Under the pieces are notes generated by a model, which was not told the origin of the DNA, did no database searches, and saw only the letters and a list, made by a program, of their open reading frames with translations. A stretch of DNA of 27,170 nt from JAAYAN01 sp964437215. GTDB lineage: Bacteria > Bacteroidota > Ignavibacteria > Ignavibacteriales > Melioribacteraceae. The stretch is from positions 1 through 27,170 of the forward strand of contig CAYTFZ010000027.1 of assembly GCA_964437215.1 (NCBI GenBank). The letters run 5' to 3'. This document shows, in pieces, positions 7,417 through 15,498 of this stretch; position 1 is the stretch's first letter; the number at the start of each line of letters is the position of its first letter. A program made the position numbers and the translations under genes.

Positions 7417-8283
7417 ATGGCAATCAGTGCACAACAAGTAAAAGATTTAAGAGAAAAAACCGGCGCAGGAATGATGGATTGTAAAGGTGCGCTTAACGAA
7501 GCAAACGGCGATTTCGAAAAAGCTATTGAAATACTTCGCAAAAAAGGTACATCGGTAGCTGCAAAAAGAGCTGAAAGAACTGCAAATGAAGGAAAAATTC
7601 TCACACAAATAATAAATGACAATATTGGTTTTATAGTTGAAGTAAATTGTGAAACTGACTTTGTTGCTAAAAGTAACGACTTTTTATCTTTTTCGGATCT
7701 TGCTTTAAAAGGAGTGATAGAAAAAAGACCTTCTTCTATAGAAGAACTTCTAAATTTATCAATTGACGGCAAGAAGATTTCTGACGAACTTACAAACATT
7801 GTTGGAAAAATTGGTGAGAAGATTGAAATATCGAGATTTAAAATTGAAGAATCGAAATCGGGTGTAATTGTTGATTATGTTCATCATGGTTCCAAATTAG
7901 GCGTTTTGGTTGTAGCCGAAGATGTTGCTGAAGCTCAGAAAGAAGAACTGAAAGCGCTTCTTAAAGATGTGGCAATGCAGATTGCTGCAATGAAACCCTT
8001 ATTTGTGAGAAGAGAAGAAGTTCCTGCAGAAGTAATTGCTAAGGAAATTGAAATTTATAAAGAACTTGCAAAAAAAGAAGGTAAACCGGAACAGATGCTT
8101 GATAAGATTGCACAAGGCCGATTAGGGAAATATTACCAGGAAAGCTGCCTTGTTGATCAATTATTTATCAAGGATAATTCGAAATCCGTACAAGAACTCA
8201 TTGATGAATCTAACAAGAAGTGGTCATCAAAAGCACGTCTTGTTTCTTTTGATCGTTTTCATCTGAGTGACGAAAAAAAATAA
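7417..8283 (+). CDS. tsf: elongation factor Ts
   Basis: A 288-residue guanine-nucleotide exchange factor for EF-Tu. The N-terminal UBA-like part reads LREKTGAGMMDCKGALNEA, followed by the signature TDFVAKSNDF (residues 80-89) that contacts EF-Tu. Length is normal. GAAGGT lies before the ATG. It pairs with rpsB as in most bacteria. A rho-independent terminator begins 9 bases after its stop codon, ending the rpsB-tsf unit at least partly. Confidence 0.96.
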   Translation: MAISAQQVKDLREKTGAGMMDCKGALNEANGDFEKAIEILRKKGTSVAAKRAERTANEGKILTQIINDNIGFIVEVNCETDFVAKSNDFLSFSDLALKGVIEKRPSSIEELLNLSIDGKKISDELTNIVGKIGEKIEISRFKIEESKSGVIVDYVHHGSKLGVLVVAEDVAEAQKEELKALLKDVAMQIAAMKPLFVRREEVPAEVIAKEIEIYKELAKKEGKPEQMLDKIAQGRLGKYYQESCLVDQLFIKDNSKSVQELIDESNKKWSSKARLVSFDRFHLSDEKK

Positions 8284-8291
8284 AGCTTTAT

Positions 8292-8322
8292 AAAAGGTCT
8301 TAAAATTAAGGCCTTTTTTTTT
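8292..8322 (+). terminator. intrinsic terminator between tsf and pyrH
   Basis: The 10-bp stem AAAAGGTCTT (8292-8301) pairs with AAGGCCTTTT (8308-8317), with one G-U pair, around a loop of 6 bases, and is followed by T to 8322 (nine T in a row from 8314). The pyrH start codon lies only 13 bases after the T-run, and its GGAG begins 3 bases after it. Confidence 0.85.
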
Positions 8323-8334
8323 ATTGGAGAATGC

Positions 8335-9057
8335 ATGAACAAATTAAGATATAAAAGAATATTACTTAAACTCAGCGGTGAATCGTTGATGGGAAAGCAG
8401 AGTTACGGTATTGATCCGGATAAGTTAAAATTCTTTGCTGCAGAAATTAAAAAAGTGCACGATCTTGGAGTGGAAGTTGGCATTGTAATAGGCGGAGGTA
8501 ACATTTACCGCGGACTTAATGCAGAGGATCAAGGTTTTGAAAGAGTTACCGGAGATCATATGGGTATGCTTGCAACAATGATAAATTCACTTGCATTGCA
8601 AAATGCTTGCGAAAATTTAGGAATGTATACCCGATTATTAAGTGCAATAGATATGAAGCAGATTGCTGAACCATTTATCAGAAGGAGAGCAATCAGGCAT
8701 CTCGAAAAAGGAAGACTTGTAATTTTTGGTGCAGGAACTGGTCATCCGTATTTCAGTACGGATACGGCGGCTTCTTTGCGGGCAGTAGAAATTGAAGCTG
8801 ATGCAATTCTTAAGGGCACCAGAGTTGATGGAATATTCGATTCTGATCCTGAAAAAAATCCAGATGCTTTAAGATTTGAAGAAATTTCCTATATAGATGT
8901 CCTTAAAAAGAACCTTCGGGTTATGGACTTAACTGCTATAAGTCTTTGCAAAGAAAATAATCTTCCTATAATTGTTTTTAATATGGATAAAGAAGATAAT
9001 CTTCGGAAGCTTTTAGCCGGAGAGAATGTAGGAACATCCGTTAGTAATATTATTTGA
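8335..9057 (+). CDS. pyrH: UMP kinase
   Basis: A 240-residue bacterial UMP kinase of the amino-acid kinase fold that makes UDP from UMP and ATP. Visible signatures are RILLKLSGESLMG near the start, VGIVIGGGNIYRG (phosphate binding), the DHMGMLATMINSLAL segment, and TGHPYFSTDTAA. Length is exactly typical. TGGAG lies just before the ATG. The gene begins right after the tsf terminator and is followed by frr after 17 bases, the conserved pyrH-frr pair. Expression must come from read-through or from a promoter inside tsf; none is obvious in the short gap. Confidence 0.96.
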   Translation: MNKLRYKRILLKLSGESLMGKQSYGIDPDKLKFFAAEIKKVHDLGVEVGIVIGGGNIYRGLNAEDQGFERVTGDHMGMLATMINSLALQNACENLGMYTRLLSAIDMKQIAEPFIRRRAIRHLEKGRLVIFGAGTGHPYFSTDTAASLRAVEIEADAILKGTRVDGIFDSDPEKNPDALRFEEISYIDVLKKNLRVMDLTAISLCKENNLPIIVFNMDKEDNLRKLLAGENVGTSVSNII

Positions 9058-9074
9058 AATAAATTGAGGTATTT

Positions 9075-9629
9075 ATGAATCAACATATTAATGATGCAAC
9101 ATCTCGAATGGATAAATCTGTTGAAGCATTTCGTACTGAAATTGCCAAAATACGAACAGGAAAAGCAACCACCGCTTTACTTGATGGAATAAAAGTAGAT
9201 TATTACGGCTCTGCCACGCCATTAACTCAGGTAGGTAATGTATCGGTGCTGGATGCACATTCTTTATCGATAACACCTTGGGACAGATCGATTATAAATG
9301 ATATTGAGAGAGCTATATTAAAATCCGATTTAGGGCTTAACCCGCAGAATGACGGAACAAATATACGAATACCAATTCCACCGCTTACCGAAGAAAGACG
9401 CCGTGATCTTGTTAAACTTGTAAAGAAAATCGGGGAAGATGCAAAAGTTGCTATACGAAATGTACGCCGGGATGTTAACGATCATCTTAAGAAACAGGAA
9501 AAAAATAAAGAAATATCAGAAGATGCTTTGCGGGATTTTGAAGCACAGGTACAAAAACTTACTGACGGGCATATTATTAAAATTGATGATTTGATTAAAC
9601 ATAAAGAAATTGAAATAATGGAGGTTTAG
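9075..9629 (+). CDS. frr: ribosome recycling factor
   Basis: A 184-residue factor that, with EF-G, splits post-termination ribosomes. It shows the conserved EIAKIRTGKATTALLDGI start region, the LNPQNDGTNIRIPIPPLTEERR middle and the NVRRD segment of the long helical domain. Length matches the family. TGAGGT precedes the ATG. The last three codons and the stop codon form part of a terminator hairpin: the TAG stop lies in the loop. This ends the pyrH-frr transcript. Confidence 0.96.
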   Translation: MNQHINDATSRMDKSVEAFRTEIAKIRTGKATTALLDGIKVDYYGSATPLTQVGNVSVLDAHSLSITPWDRSIINDIERAILKSDLGLNPQNDGTNIRIPIPPLTEERRRDLVKLVKKIGEDAKVAIRNVRRDVNDHLKKQEKNKEISEDALRDFEAQVQKLTDGHIIKIDDLIKHKEIEIMEV

Positions 9630-9646
9630 TAACCTCCTTTTTTTTT
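9620..9646 (+). terminator. intrinsic terminator overlapping the frr stop codon
   Basis: A perfect 7-bp stem, GGAGGTT (9620-9626) with AACCTCC (9631-9637), closes a 4-base loop TAGT and is followed by nine T (9638-9646). The frr stop codon TAG is the first three bases of the loop. Confidence 0.9.
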
Positions 9647-9745
9647 GGGCAAAAAACTTAAACATCACTATCTATGAAAATAAAAAAATATTCACTAAAT
9701 TTACTCACTATTAATTAATCTATGAATTAAGACAGTTTTAATATA

Positions 9746-10372
9746 GTGTTAAAAAATATTCTATATTTTACAGCGAGTATAATTATATTTTTTTGCGGAA
9801 TTATTCTTTACGGTGTTATTTTAAATATAAGGGAACTAACACTTGCCGAAGCATTGGAAGAAAAAAAAATTAAAAAAATTGAAAACCCTAATATTATAAT
9901 TGATCGAAGAAATTACAGATTACAATTATTCAGCGGGGGAAAATTAATTAAAAGTTACAAGGCTGTATTCGGAAAAAACGATTCGCCTCAAAAAAAATCC
10001 GCATCCGATTTTGCAACCCCCATAGGTAAATTTGAAATATGCAGTATAGACACGAGCGAAAATTTTTACAAAGAATTAAAAATTAATTATCCGAATGAAA
10101 CATCGGCTTCTGAAAGTTTAAGGAACGGTTATATAAACAAGAAAGAGTATGACCTGATTGTTGCTGCTGCAAATTCAGGAGGATGCCCTCCGCAAAATAC
10201 AAAACTCGGAAATAATATAAGTATTCACGGTATTGGCACATATAATTATATTTTTAAGAATCTTCCGTTTGTTTTTAACTGGACCAACGGTTCAATTGCT
10301 ATAAGCGATGAAAGCATTGATGAATTACTGTCTGTTATAAATACGGGCACAAAGGTAGAAATTATAAATTAA
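9746..10372 (+). CDS. YkuD-fold L,D-transpeptidase-like protein, catalytic Cys replaced by Ser
   Basis: A 208-residue protein with an N-terminal membrane anchor (about residues 5-25) and a YkuD domain from about residue 48. Visible family features are IDRRNYRLQLF, ATPIGKFEICS and the ISIHGIG motif with His161. YkuD enzymes form 3-3 peptidoglycan cross-links or attach proteins to the wall through a Cys in a (W/S)xxGC motif. Here the matching segment, NWTNGSIAIS, has Ser183 where that Cys is expected (codon TCA at 10292-10294). Another Cys (147) precedes His161. It could be a pseudoenzyme or a changed enzyme. The start is GTG without a clear Shine-Dalgarno site. The Omp85 gene follows after 13 bases. 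Confidence 0.75.
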   Translation: MLKNILYFTASIIIFFCGIILYGVILNIRELTLAEALEEKKIKKIENPNIIIDRRNYRLQLFSGGKLIKSYKAVFGKNDSPQKKSASDFATPIGKFEICSIDTSENFYKELKINYPNETSASESLRNGYINKKEYDLIVAAANSGGCPPQNTKLGNNISIHGIGTYNYIFKNLPFVFNWTNGSIAISDESIDELLSVINTGTKVEIIN

Positions 10373-10385
10373 ACTTGAGTAATAC

Positions 10386-12485
10386 TTGATAATAGAAGAA
10401 AAAATAAAAGAAACCGGGTTAAAAATTACAGTTTGCTTTATATTTTTAATTATTTTTTCCTTCAATGTTTTTTCGCAAGAAAAAGAAAAAATTGAATATG
10501 AAATAAACAATATTGAATTTATTGGGAACGAATCTTTTAAATCATCACAACTTGAGTCAATAATAAATTCGAAAAAATCGCCAATGGGATTTTTTCAATT
10601 TTTAAATAGTTTTACAAGTTTTGGCGCACCGGCTGTTTATTTCGATTCGCTTATGATAGACAGTGATATCAGCCAGTTGATTAATTTCTACTGGTCGAAA
10701 GGATTCTTTAAAGTTCAAGTATCAGCAAAATACATACTTAACAAGGATGACAGAGAAGTCGATTTGAAATTCTTTATAAACGAAAAGCAGCAGTTTGTTA
10801 TTGAAAAAATTAATATAAAAGGTCTTCAAAATATTTATCCTCATTACCTGAAAGAAATAACTGATCAAATGACGATAGATACCGGATTTGCTTATTCAGC
10901 AGATTTGGTTAATGAAAACAAAAACCATGTTTTAACATATCTTAAAGATAAAGGTTATATGCTCATAAATTCCAGTGAGCCGTTTGTTTTGATTGATACA
11001 TTAAAAAGTATGGTAAGCATCGATTTAGAATTTGAAACTGGCAAACTTTACAAAATCAGTGAAGTGCGTACTGAAAAATCTGGTAAAGGAAAGGATTTAA
11101 TTGAAGATAAACTTTTGCACGACCTTGTAAGTTTTAAAGAAGGAGACGATTATAATTTTTACGAATTACAAAGAAGCCAGATAAGATTATACAGAACTAA
11201 TCTTTTTACTACAGCTGTAGTGTCGGGGGTTGTATCGGATACTTCTGCAAATAAAGTCCCGATTTTAATAAGTACAGATGTCGGGCTGCTCCAGGAAATT
11301 TCTCCAGAGATTATTTTTAACAACAGAGATAATACTTCGAATTTAGGTCTTGGAGCAGAATATACCCGTAAAAATTTTCTTGGGAATGCCCGTAAACTTA
11401 CATTAGGAGCCTCAATTGTTGCCCAGGATCCTACGGAAATATTCAGAAATCTTTCGATAAAAGATACAACATTATTCGGGTATGCAGATGCACGCATCAG
11501 TTTGGAAGACCCTTTTATATTCGGGAAAAATATAAACACAAGATTCGAATTATATACAACACTTCAAAAGAGACGCAGCGAATACAACGCTACAATTTTG
11601 GGAGGTAAAGTTACATTAAATTTCGAACTTCCGCGTTATACATTTTTTAATACATTGCAGACATATTGGAATCTTGAAAGGACAGAATACATTTTCCGTG
11701 AATTGCAATTATCGGATACATTGCTTTTAAGAAATCATAAAATAAGCAGCGTTTCAAGTATTATAGGTGTAGAGATGGGATCATTAAAAGCTAACGATTT
11801 TCTTTTCCCTACAGAGGGGTATAACCTGACAATTTTATTGGAAGACGGAAATTCACTTTTATATTTATCCGATAAAATAAGTAATTATCTTAAAACAAAG
11901 CCTCCGGTTTATTATAAAGTTAAAGTAGTTTCAACATTTTATTATCCTATTTTTCCAAGTCCGAATTCCACACTTGCATTTAAGGTGCAGGCGGGACATA
12001 TTCAGGCATATAAAGGCGAAGAAGACGGAATTTCAATAAATCAGCGTTTTTATTCGGGCGGCAGCACTTCTTTAAGAGGCTGGCGAGACCGTGATGAAGA
12101 ACTTGCGCCCGATAAAGCAGTCTTTTCTTCAGATAATCAGAGTTTTGATGATATAGAAGCTCAAAGCCGCAAGGTTGCTCCGGGGGGATTTTTTAACTTG
12201 GAAGGTTCTGTTGAAGCCAGACATAGAATAATTGGAGATTTAGGTGCAACGCTTTTTATGGATATCGGGAATACATGGAAGAGTTACTCAGATTTCCGGT
12301 TCGATAAAATTGCTGTTGCCGGAGGAATTGGATTACGTTATTATACTCCGTTATTTCCGGTACGTGTTGATTTCGGTTTTAAACTTTATAATCCCAGGAC
12401 AAAAAAGAATATTTTCGAAAAGTCCGAAGGAAATTTCTGGTCAAATTCATTCCAATGGCACATTGGCATAGGCGAAGCATTTTAG
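10386..12485 (+). CDS. Omp85-family outer-membrane protein (BamA/TamA-like)
   Basis: A 699-residue outer-membrane assembly or translocation protein. A signal peptide (about residues 12-30, ending FNVFSQ) is followed by roughly three POTRA-like repeats (about 37-300) and a C-terminal 16-strand barrel. The barrel has the Omp85 signature FYSGGSTSLRGW (about 556-566), followed by the LGATLFMDIGNTW and PVRVDFGFKLYNPR strands and a terminal Phe. BamA usually has five POTRAs and over 750 residues; three POTRAs and this length are closer to TamA. The usual bamA neighbours (uppS, skp) are absent. The start is TTG, the only NTG codon before the signal peptide. The YkuD gene is 13 bases upstream. Confidence 0.85.
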   Translation: MIIEEKIKETGLKITVCFIFLIIFSFNVFSQEKEKIEYEINNIEFIGNESFKSSQLESIINSKKSPMGFFQFLNSFTSFGAPAVYFDSLMIDSDISQLINFYWSKGFFKVQVSAKYILNKDDREVDLKFFINEKQQFVIEKINIKGLQNIYPHYLKEITDQMTIDTGFAYSADLVNENKNHVLTYLKDKGYMLINSSEPFVLIDTLKSMVSIDLEFETGKLYKISEVRTEKSGKGKDLIEDKLLHDLVSFKEGDDYNFYELQRSQIRLYRTNLFTTAVVSGVVSDTSANKVPILISTDVGLLQEISPEIIFNNRDNTSNLGLGAEYTRKNFLGNARKLTLGASIVAQDPTEIFRNLSIKDTTLFGYADARISLEDPFIFGKNINTRFELYTTLQKRRSEYNATILGGKVTLNFELPRYTFFNTLQTYWNLERTEYIFRELQLSDTLLLRNHKISSVSSIIGVEMGSLKANDFLFPTEGYNLTILLEDGNSLLYLSDKISNYLKTKPPVYYKVKVVSTFYYPIFPSPNSTLAFKVQAGHIQAYKGEEDGISINQRFYSGGSTSLRGWRDRDEELAPDKAVFSSDNQSFDDIEAQSRKVAPGGFFNLEGSVEARHRIIGDLGATLFMDIGNTWKSYSDFRFDKIAVAGGIGLRYYTPLFPVRVDFGFKLYNPRTKKNIFEKSEGNFWSNSFQWHIGIGEAF

Positions 12486-12494
12486 ATTGTAAAA

Positions 12495-12502
12495 TACCTT
12501 TG
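12495..12502 (+). promoter_or_regulatory. possible -7 element (TACCTTTG) before yicC
   Basis: This octamer matches TAnnTTTG and lies 50 bases before the yicC start in the only sizeable gap of the run. TTGGCA at 12463 is the nearest -33-like element but is 26 bases away, further than usual. It is a weak candidate. Confidence 0.22.
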
Positions 12503-12552
12503 TTTAGCTCGAAATAAATAAGTAAATTTCCTTTCCAATTTTCTGAGGTTTT

Positions 12553-13428
12553 ATGATCCGGAGCATGACAGGTTACGGAACCGGCAGTTCGCAAAAAAAT
12601 GATATAATTATTGAAGCCGAAATTAAAAGTCTGAATTCGAGATTTCTCGAGTTATCAATCCGTTTGCCAAAAGCGTTAAATTCAAAAGAATTTGAAATAC
12701 GAGATATTTTAAAAGAAAAAATTAAGCGCGGAAAAGTTACATTAAATATTGTTATACGAAAAGAAGGTTCGGATAATAAATTCATTTCCTTTGATAATAA
12801 CGGTTTACGTGATGCTTTAAACATATTGCGCGAATTAAAAAAGGAATCCGGTTCAACAGAAGAAATTACGCTTTCGCATATGCTTAATTTTCAGGAAATG
12901 TTTATCGGCGAAACTTCAATTGATCCCGAAGAAGATTTTGTTTTTGTGCGAGCAGCTATTGATTCTGCAATTGATTCAATGATGGGAATGAAAATTCGTG
13001 AAGGTAATGAGCTGTTTAAAGACATTGAAGAAAGAGTTAAGAAAATTGACAGCGATTCCCGGAAAATTGAAGAAATATCCAGAGATACAACTGTTGCTTA
13101 TTTTGAGAAAATAAAAGAACGGGCAAAAAGTCTGGTAGAAGAATTAGGTTTATATGATGAAAGATTAAAAGTAGAACTTGCTCTTTTATCCGAAAAATAT
13201 GATATAACAGAAGAGTGCGTAAGAATGCATAGTCATACAAAAGTATTTTTAGAAAGTATGAAAAATTCCGACGACCCCGGGAAAAAGTTGAATTTTCTGT
13301 GTCAGGAAATAAACAGAGAAGCAAATACTATAAACAGTAAATCAATTTCTACGGAAATATCATATTTAGCTTTAAATATGAAAGAAGAACTTGAAAAAAT
13401 ACGGGAACAGATTCAGAACATTGAATAA
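12553..13428 (+). CDS. yicC: YicC-family endoribonuclease
   Basis: A 291-residue member of the YicC family, shown in E. coli to be an endoribonuclease acting on RNA. The start MIRSMTGYGTGS and the C-terminal EINREANTINSKS are the family signatures, and the middle is long and helical. Length is normal. GAGGT precedes the ATG. The gmk reading frame begins inside its 3' end, a pairing of yicC and gmk seen in many bacteria. Confidence 0.93.
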   Translation: MIRSMTGYGTGSSQKNDIIIEAEIKSLNSRFLELSIRLPKALNSKEFEIRDILKEKIKRGKVTLNIVIRKEGSDNKFISFDNNGLRDALNILRELKKESGSTEEITLSHMLNFQEMFIGETSIDPEEDFVFVRAAIDSAIDSMMGMKIREGNELFKDIEERVKKIDSDSRKIEEISRDTTVAYFEKIKERAKSLVEELGLYDERLKVELALLSEKYDITEECVRMHSHTKVFLESMKNSDDPGKKLNFLCQEINREANTINSKSISTEISYLALNMKEELEKIREQIQNIE

Positions 13429-13990
13429 AGGAAAATTAATTGTGTTTGCCGCACCAAGCGGTGCCGGAAAAACAACAATAAAAAAAGTAATTTTAAAGGA
13501 TTATCCCGAGTTTGTATTTTCTGTTTCGGCTACAACAAGAAAAAAAAGAGACGGCGAAACAGACGGCACGGATTATTTTTTCTTATCTGAAAGTGATTTT
13601 AAAAAGAAAATTGAAAGCGGCGAATTTATAGAATGGGAGAAATTTTACGATTATTATTACGGTACATTAAAAAGTTTTATTTCAGAAAAGATTAACGAGG
13701 GAAAAATACTTTTATTAGATGTTGATGTAAAAGGTGCTTTAAATATAAAAAACACTTTTCCCGAATCTTTGGTAATTTTTATTATGCCGCCAAGTATAGA
13801 AACGCTTAAAGAAAGGTTACTTAATAGAAAAACAGAAACTGAAGAAGATTTAAGAAAACGGCTTGAGCGGGCAGAAATGGAAATGCAGTATCAGGATAAA
13901 TTCGATTTCAAAGTAATTAACGATAATTTAAATGAAACGATAAAAAATGTTAAAAAAATAATAAATAATTTTCTTGCTAAGGAGGATTAA
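13421..13990 (+). CDS. gmk: guanylate kinase
   Basis: A P-loop kinase converting GMP to GDP with ATP. The Walker A motif is APSGAGKTT right after the first beta strand GKLIVF; the GMP-binding part has SVSATTRKKRDGETDGTDYFF, and LLLDVDVKGALNIK matches the family. The start is uncertain. TTG at 13421 (189 residues) keeps the full first strand and overlaps yicC by 8 bases. GTG at 13442 has the better Shine-Dalgarno site (AAAGGA) but would cut into that strand. TTG at 13391 would add 10 residues. rpoZ starts directly after the stop. Confidence 0.92.
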   Translation: MNKGKLIVFAAPSGAGKTTIKKVILKDYPEFVFSVSATTRKKRDGETDGTDYFFLSESDFKKKIESGEFIEWEKFYDYYYGTLKSFISEKINEGKILLLDVDVKGALNIKNTFPESLVIFIMPPSIETLKERLLNRKTETEEDLRKRLERAEMEMQYQDKFDFKVINDNLNETIKNVKKIINNFLAKED

Positions 13991-14278
13991 ATGCAAGTAA
14001 GACCTGTCGATTTACGAAAAGTAGAACAGCACGCTTCAAACATTTACGAAGCAGTTATAGTTTCAGCAAAAAGAGCGCGCCAGATAAACGCTGAAACAAA
14101 ACAGGAATTCAGCGGTATTTTAAGTACTATGGTTGGAGCTCCTGAAGATGAATTTGATGAAAGGGGAAATCCAGATCAGCTAAATGTATCACTGGAATTT
14201 GAAAAACGCCCTAAACCTCATATTCAGGCACTGAATGAATTGATTGAAGGAAATATAAAATATAGTATAAAAGACTGA
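13991..14278 (+). CDS. rpoZ: RNA polymerase omega subunit
   Basis: A 95-residue protein that resembles the omega subunit (Rpb6-like), which helps fold the beta' subunit. The segment NIYEAVIVSAKRARQINAET corresponds to the conserved omega region with an Arg/Ala core. The rest is diverged, with an acidic middle. A strong AAGGAGG overlaps the end of gmk, and the ATG follows the gmk stop without a gap. Position between gmk and coaBC is the standard location of rpoZ and supports the call. Confidence 0.85.
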   Translation: MQVRPVDLRKVEQHASNIYEAVIVSAKRARQINAETKQEFSGILSTMVGAPEDEFDERGNPDQLNVSLEFEKRPKPHIQALNELIEGNIKYSIKD

Positions 14279-14283
14279 TATTT

Positions 14284-15498
14284 ATGAAGCCCGATATTTT
14301 AAAGGATAAAAAAATTATTGTAGGTATTACAGGCGGAATAGCAGCTTATAAGTCCTGTTACCTTATAAGAGGTCTAAAAAGCAGGGGAGCTGATATAAAA
14401 GTTTTAATGACTCCGTCAGCTCTTCAGTTTATTACTCCGCTTACTTTATCAGCATTATCGGGTAACGAAGTTGTTGTTAATATTTTTCCTGAAAATCAGC
14501 AAAATGGAACATCTGCAGGAACTTGGCATATTGAGTACGGTTTATGGGCGGATTTGATGATAGTTGCGCCTGCTACCGTAAATACTATTGCTAAATTAAG
14601 TTACGGAATTACAGACAATGCGCTTACAACTGTAGCTTCTGCATTAAGGTGCCCGTTAGTTATCGCTCCTGCTGCAGATATGGATATGTATAACAGTCAG
14701 GCTAATCTGGAAAATCTTGAAAGATTGCGGAAAAGGGACGTTTTTATTGTAGAAGGCGAAAGCGGATTTCTTGCCAGCGGATTAACCGGTCCTGGCAGAA
14801 TGGCAGATGTGAGTAAAATTATTGATGCTGCTGAAACGGTAATTTCGGGCATAAGTAAGGATTTAACAGGCAAAAAAGTAGTAATAACAGCCGGTCCTAC
14901 TTTCGAAGATATCGATCCTGTGAGATTTATAGGAAACAGATCATCCGGGAAAATGGGTTATCAGCTTGCAAAAGCAGCATTTTTGCGCGGCGCTGAAGTT
15001 ACGTTAATTTCAGGTCCCATTAATTTGCCTATATACCCCGAAATAAAAATTCAAAAAGTAAGGTCAGCTTCCGAAATGCAAGCCGCTGTAAAAAGTAATA
15101 TTAAAGGGAAAGATATTTTAATAATGGCAGCGGCTGTTGCAGATTATCGTCCATCAGAATATGCTTCGGAAAAAATAAAAAAAGAGCAAAAACTTAAGTC
15201 CCTTACTCTTGTTGAAAATGATGACATATTAAAATCTTTAAAAGCAAAAAACACAAAGATAGTAGGGTTTGCTCTTGAAACAGAAAATGCTGTAAAAAAT
15301 GCATTTAAGAAACTTGATTCAAAAAATCTTGATATGATAATTCTTAATGTTCCGGACCAGGCAGGTTCGGGATTTGAGTATGATACAAATAAAGTTACAA
15401 TTATAAAAAAAGATAAATCCCAAACTGAATACGAAATACAGAGCAAATTTCAGACAGCACACAATATTCTTTCGGAGATTAAAAAACTATTTATATGA
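14284..15498 (+). CDS. coaBC: bifunctional coenzyme A biosynthesis protein CoaBC
   Basis: A 404-residue fusion performing two steps of coenzyme A synthesis. The N-terminal CoaC half (about 8-180) is a flavin-dependent phosphopantothenoylcysteine decarboxylase with GITGGIAAYK, the catalytic His82 in GTWHIEYG and the flap region GFLASGLTGPGRMAD. The C-terminal CoaB half (about 195-404) is the ligase, with KVVITAGPTFEDIDPVRFIGNRSSGKMG and a Lys-rich SEKIKKEQ. Length is typical. The udg gene overlaps its stop by 4 bases (ATGA). The segment usually read as PAMN is APAADMDMYN here. Confidence 0.95.
   Translation: MKPDILKDKKIIVGITGGIAAYKSCYLIRGLKSRGADIKVLMTPSALQFITPLTLSALSGNEVVVNIFPENQQNGTSAGTWHIEYGLWADLMIVAPATVNTIAKLSYGITDNALTTVASALRCPLVIAPAADMDMYNSQANLENLERLRKRDVFIVEGESGFLASGLTGPGRMADVSKIIDAAETVISGISKDLTGKKVVITAGPTFEDIDPVRFIGNRSSGKMGYQLAKAAFLRGAEVTLISGPINLPIYPEIKIQKVRSASEMQAAVKSNIKGKDILIMAAAVADYRPSEYASEKIKKEQKLKSLTLVENDDILKSLKAKNTKIVGFALETENAVKNAFKKLDSKNLDMIILNVPDQAGSGFEYDTNKVTIIKKDKSQTEYEIQSKFQTAHNILSEIKKLFI

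Noticed and set aside
7179..7799. 206-residue minus-strand ORF over the rpsB/tsf junction
   Set aside because: It is rich in Phe, Ser and Cys because it is the reverse complement of Lys/Glu-rich coding sequence. Both rpsB and tsf are unmistakable on the plus strand.
11159..11539. 126-residue minus-strand ORF inside the Omp85 gene
   Set aside because: Shadow of the Omp85 barrel frame, with no ribosome-binding site or family features.
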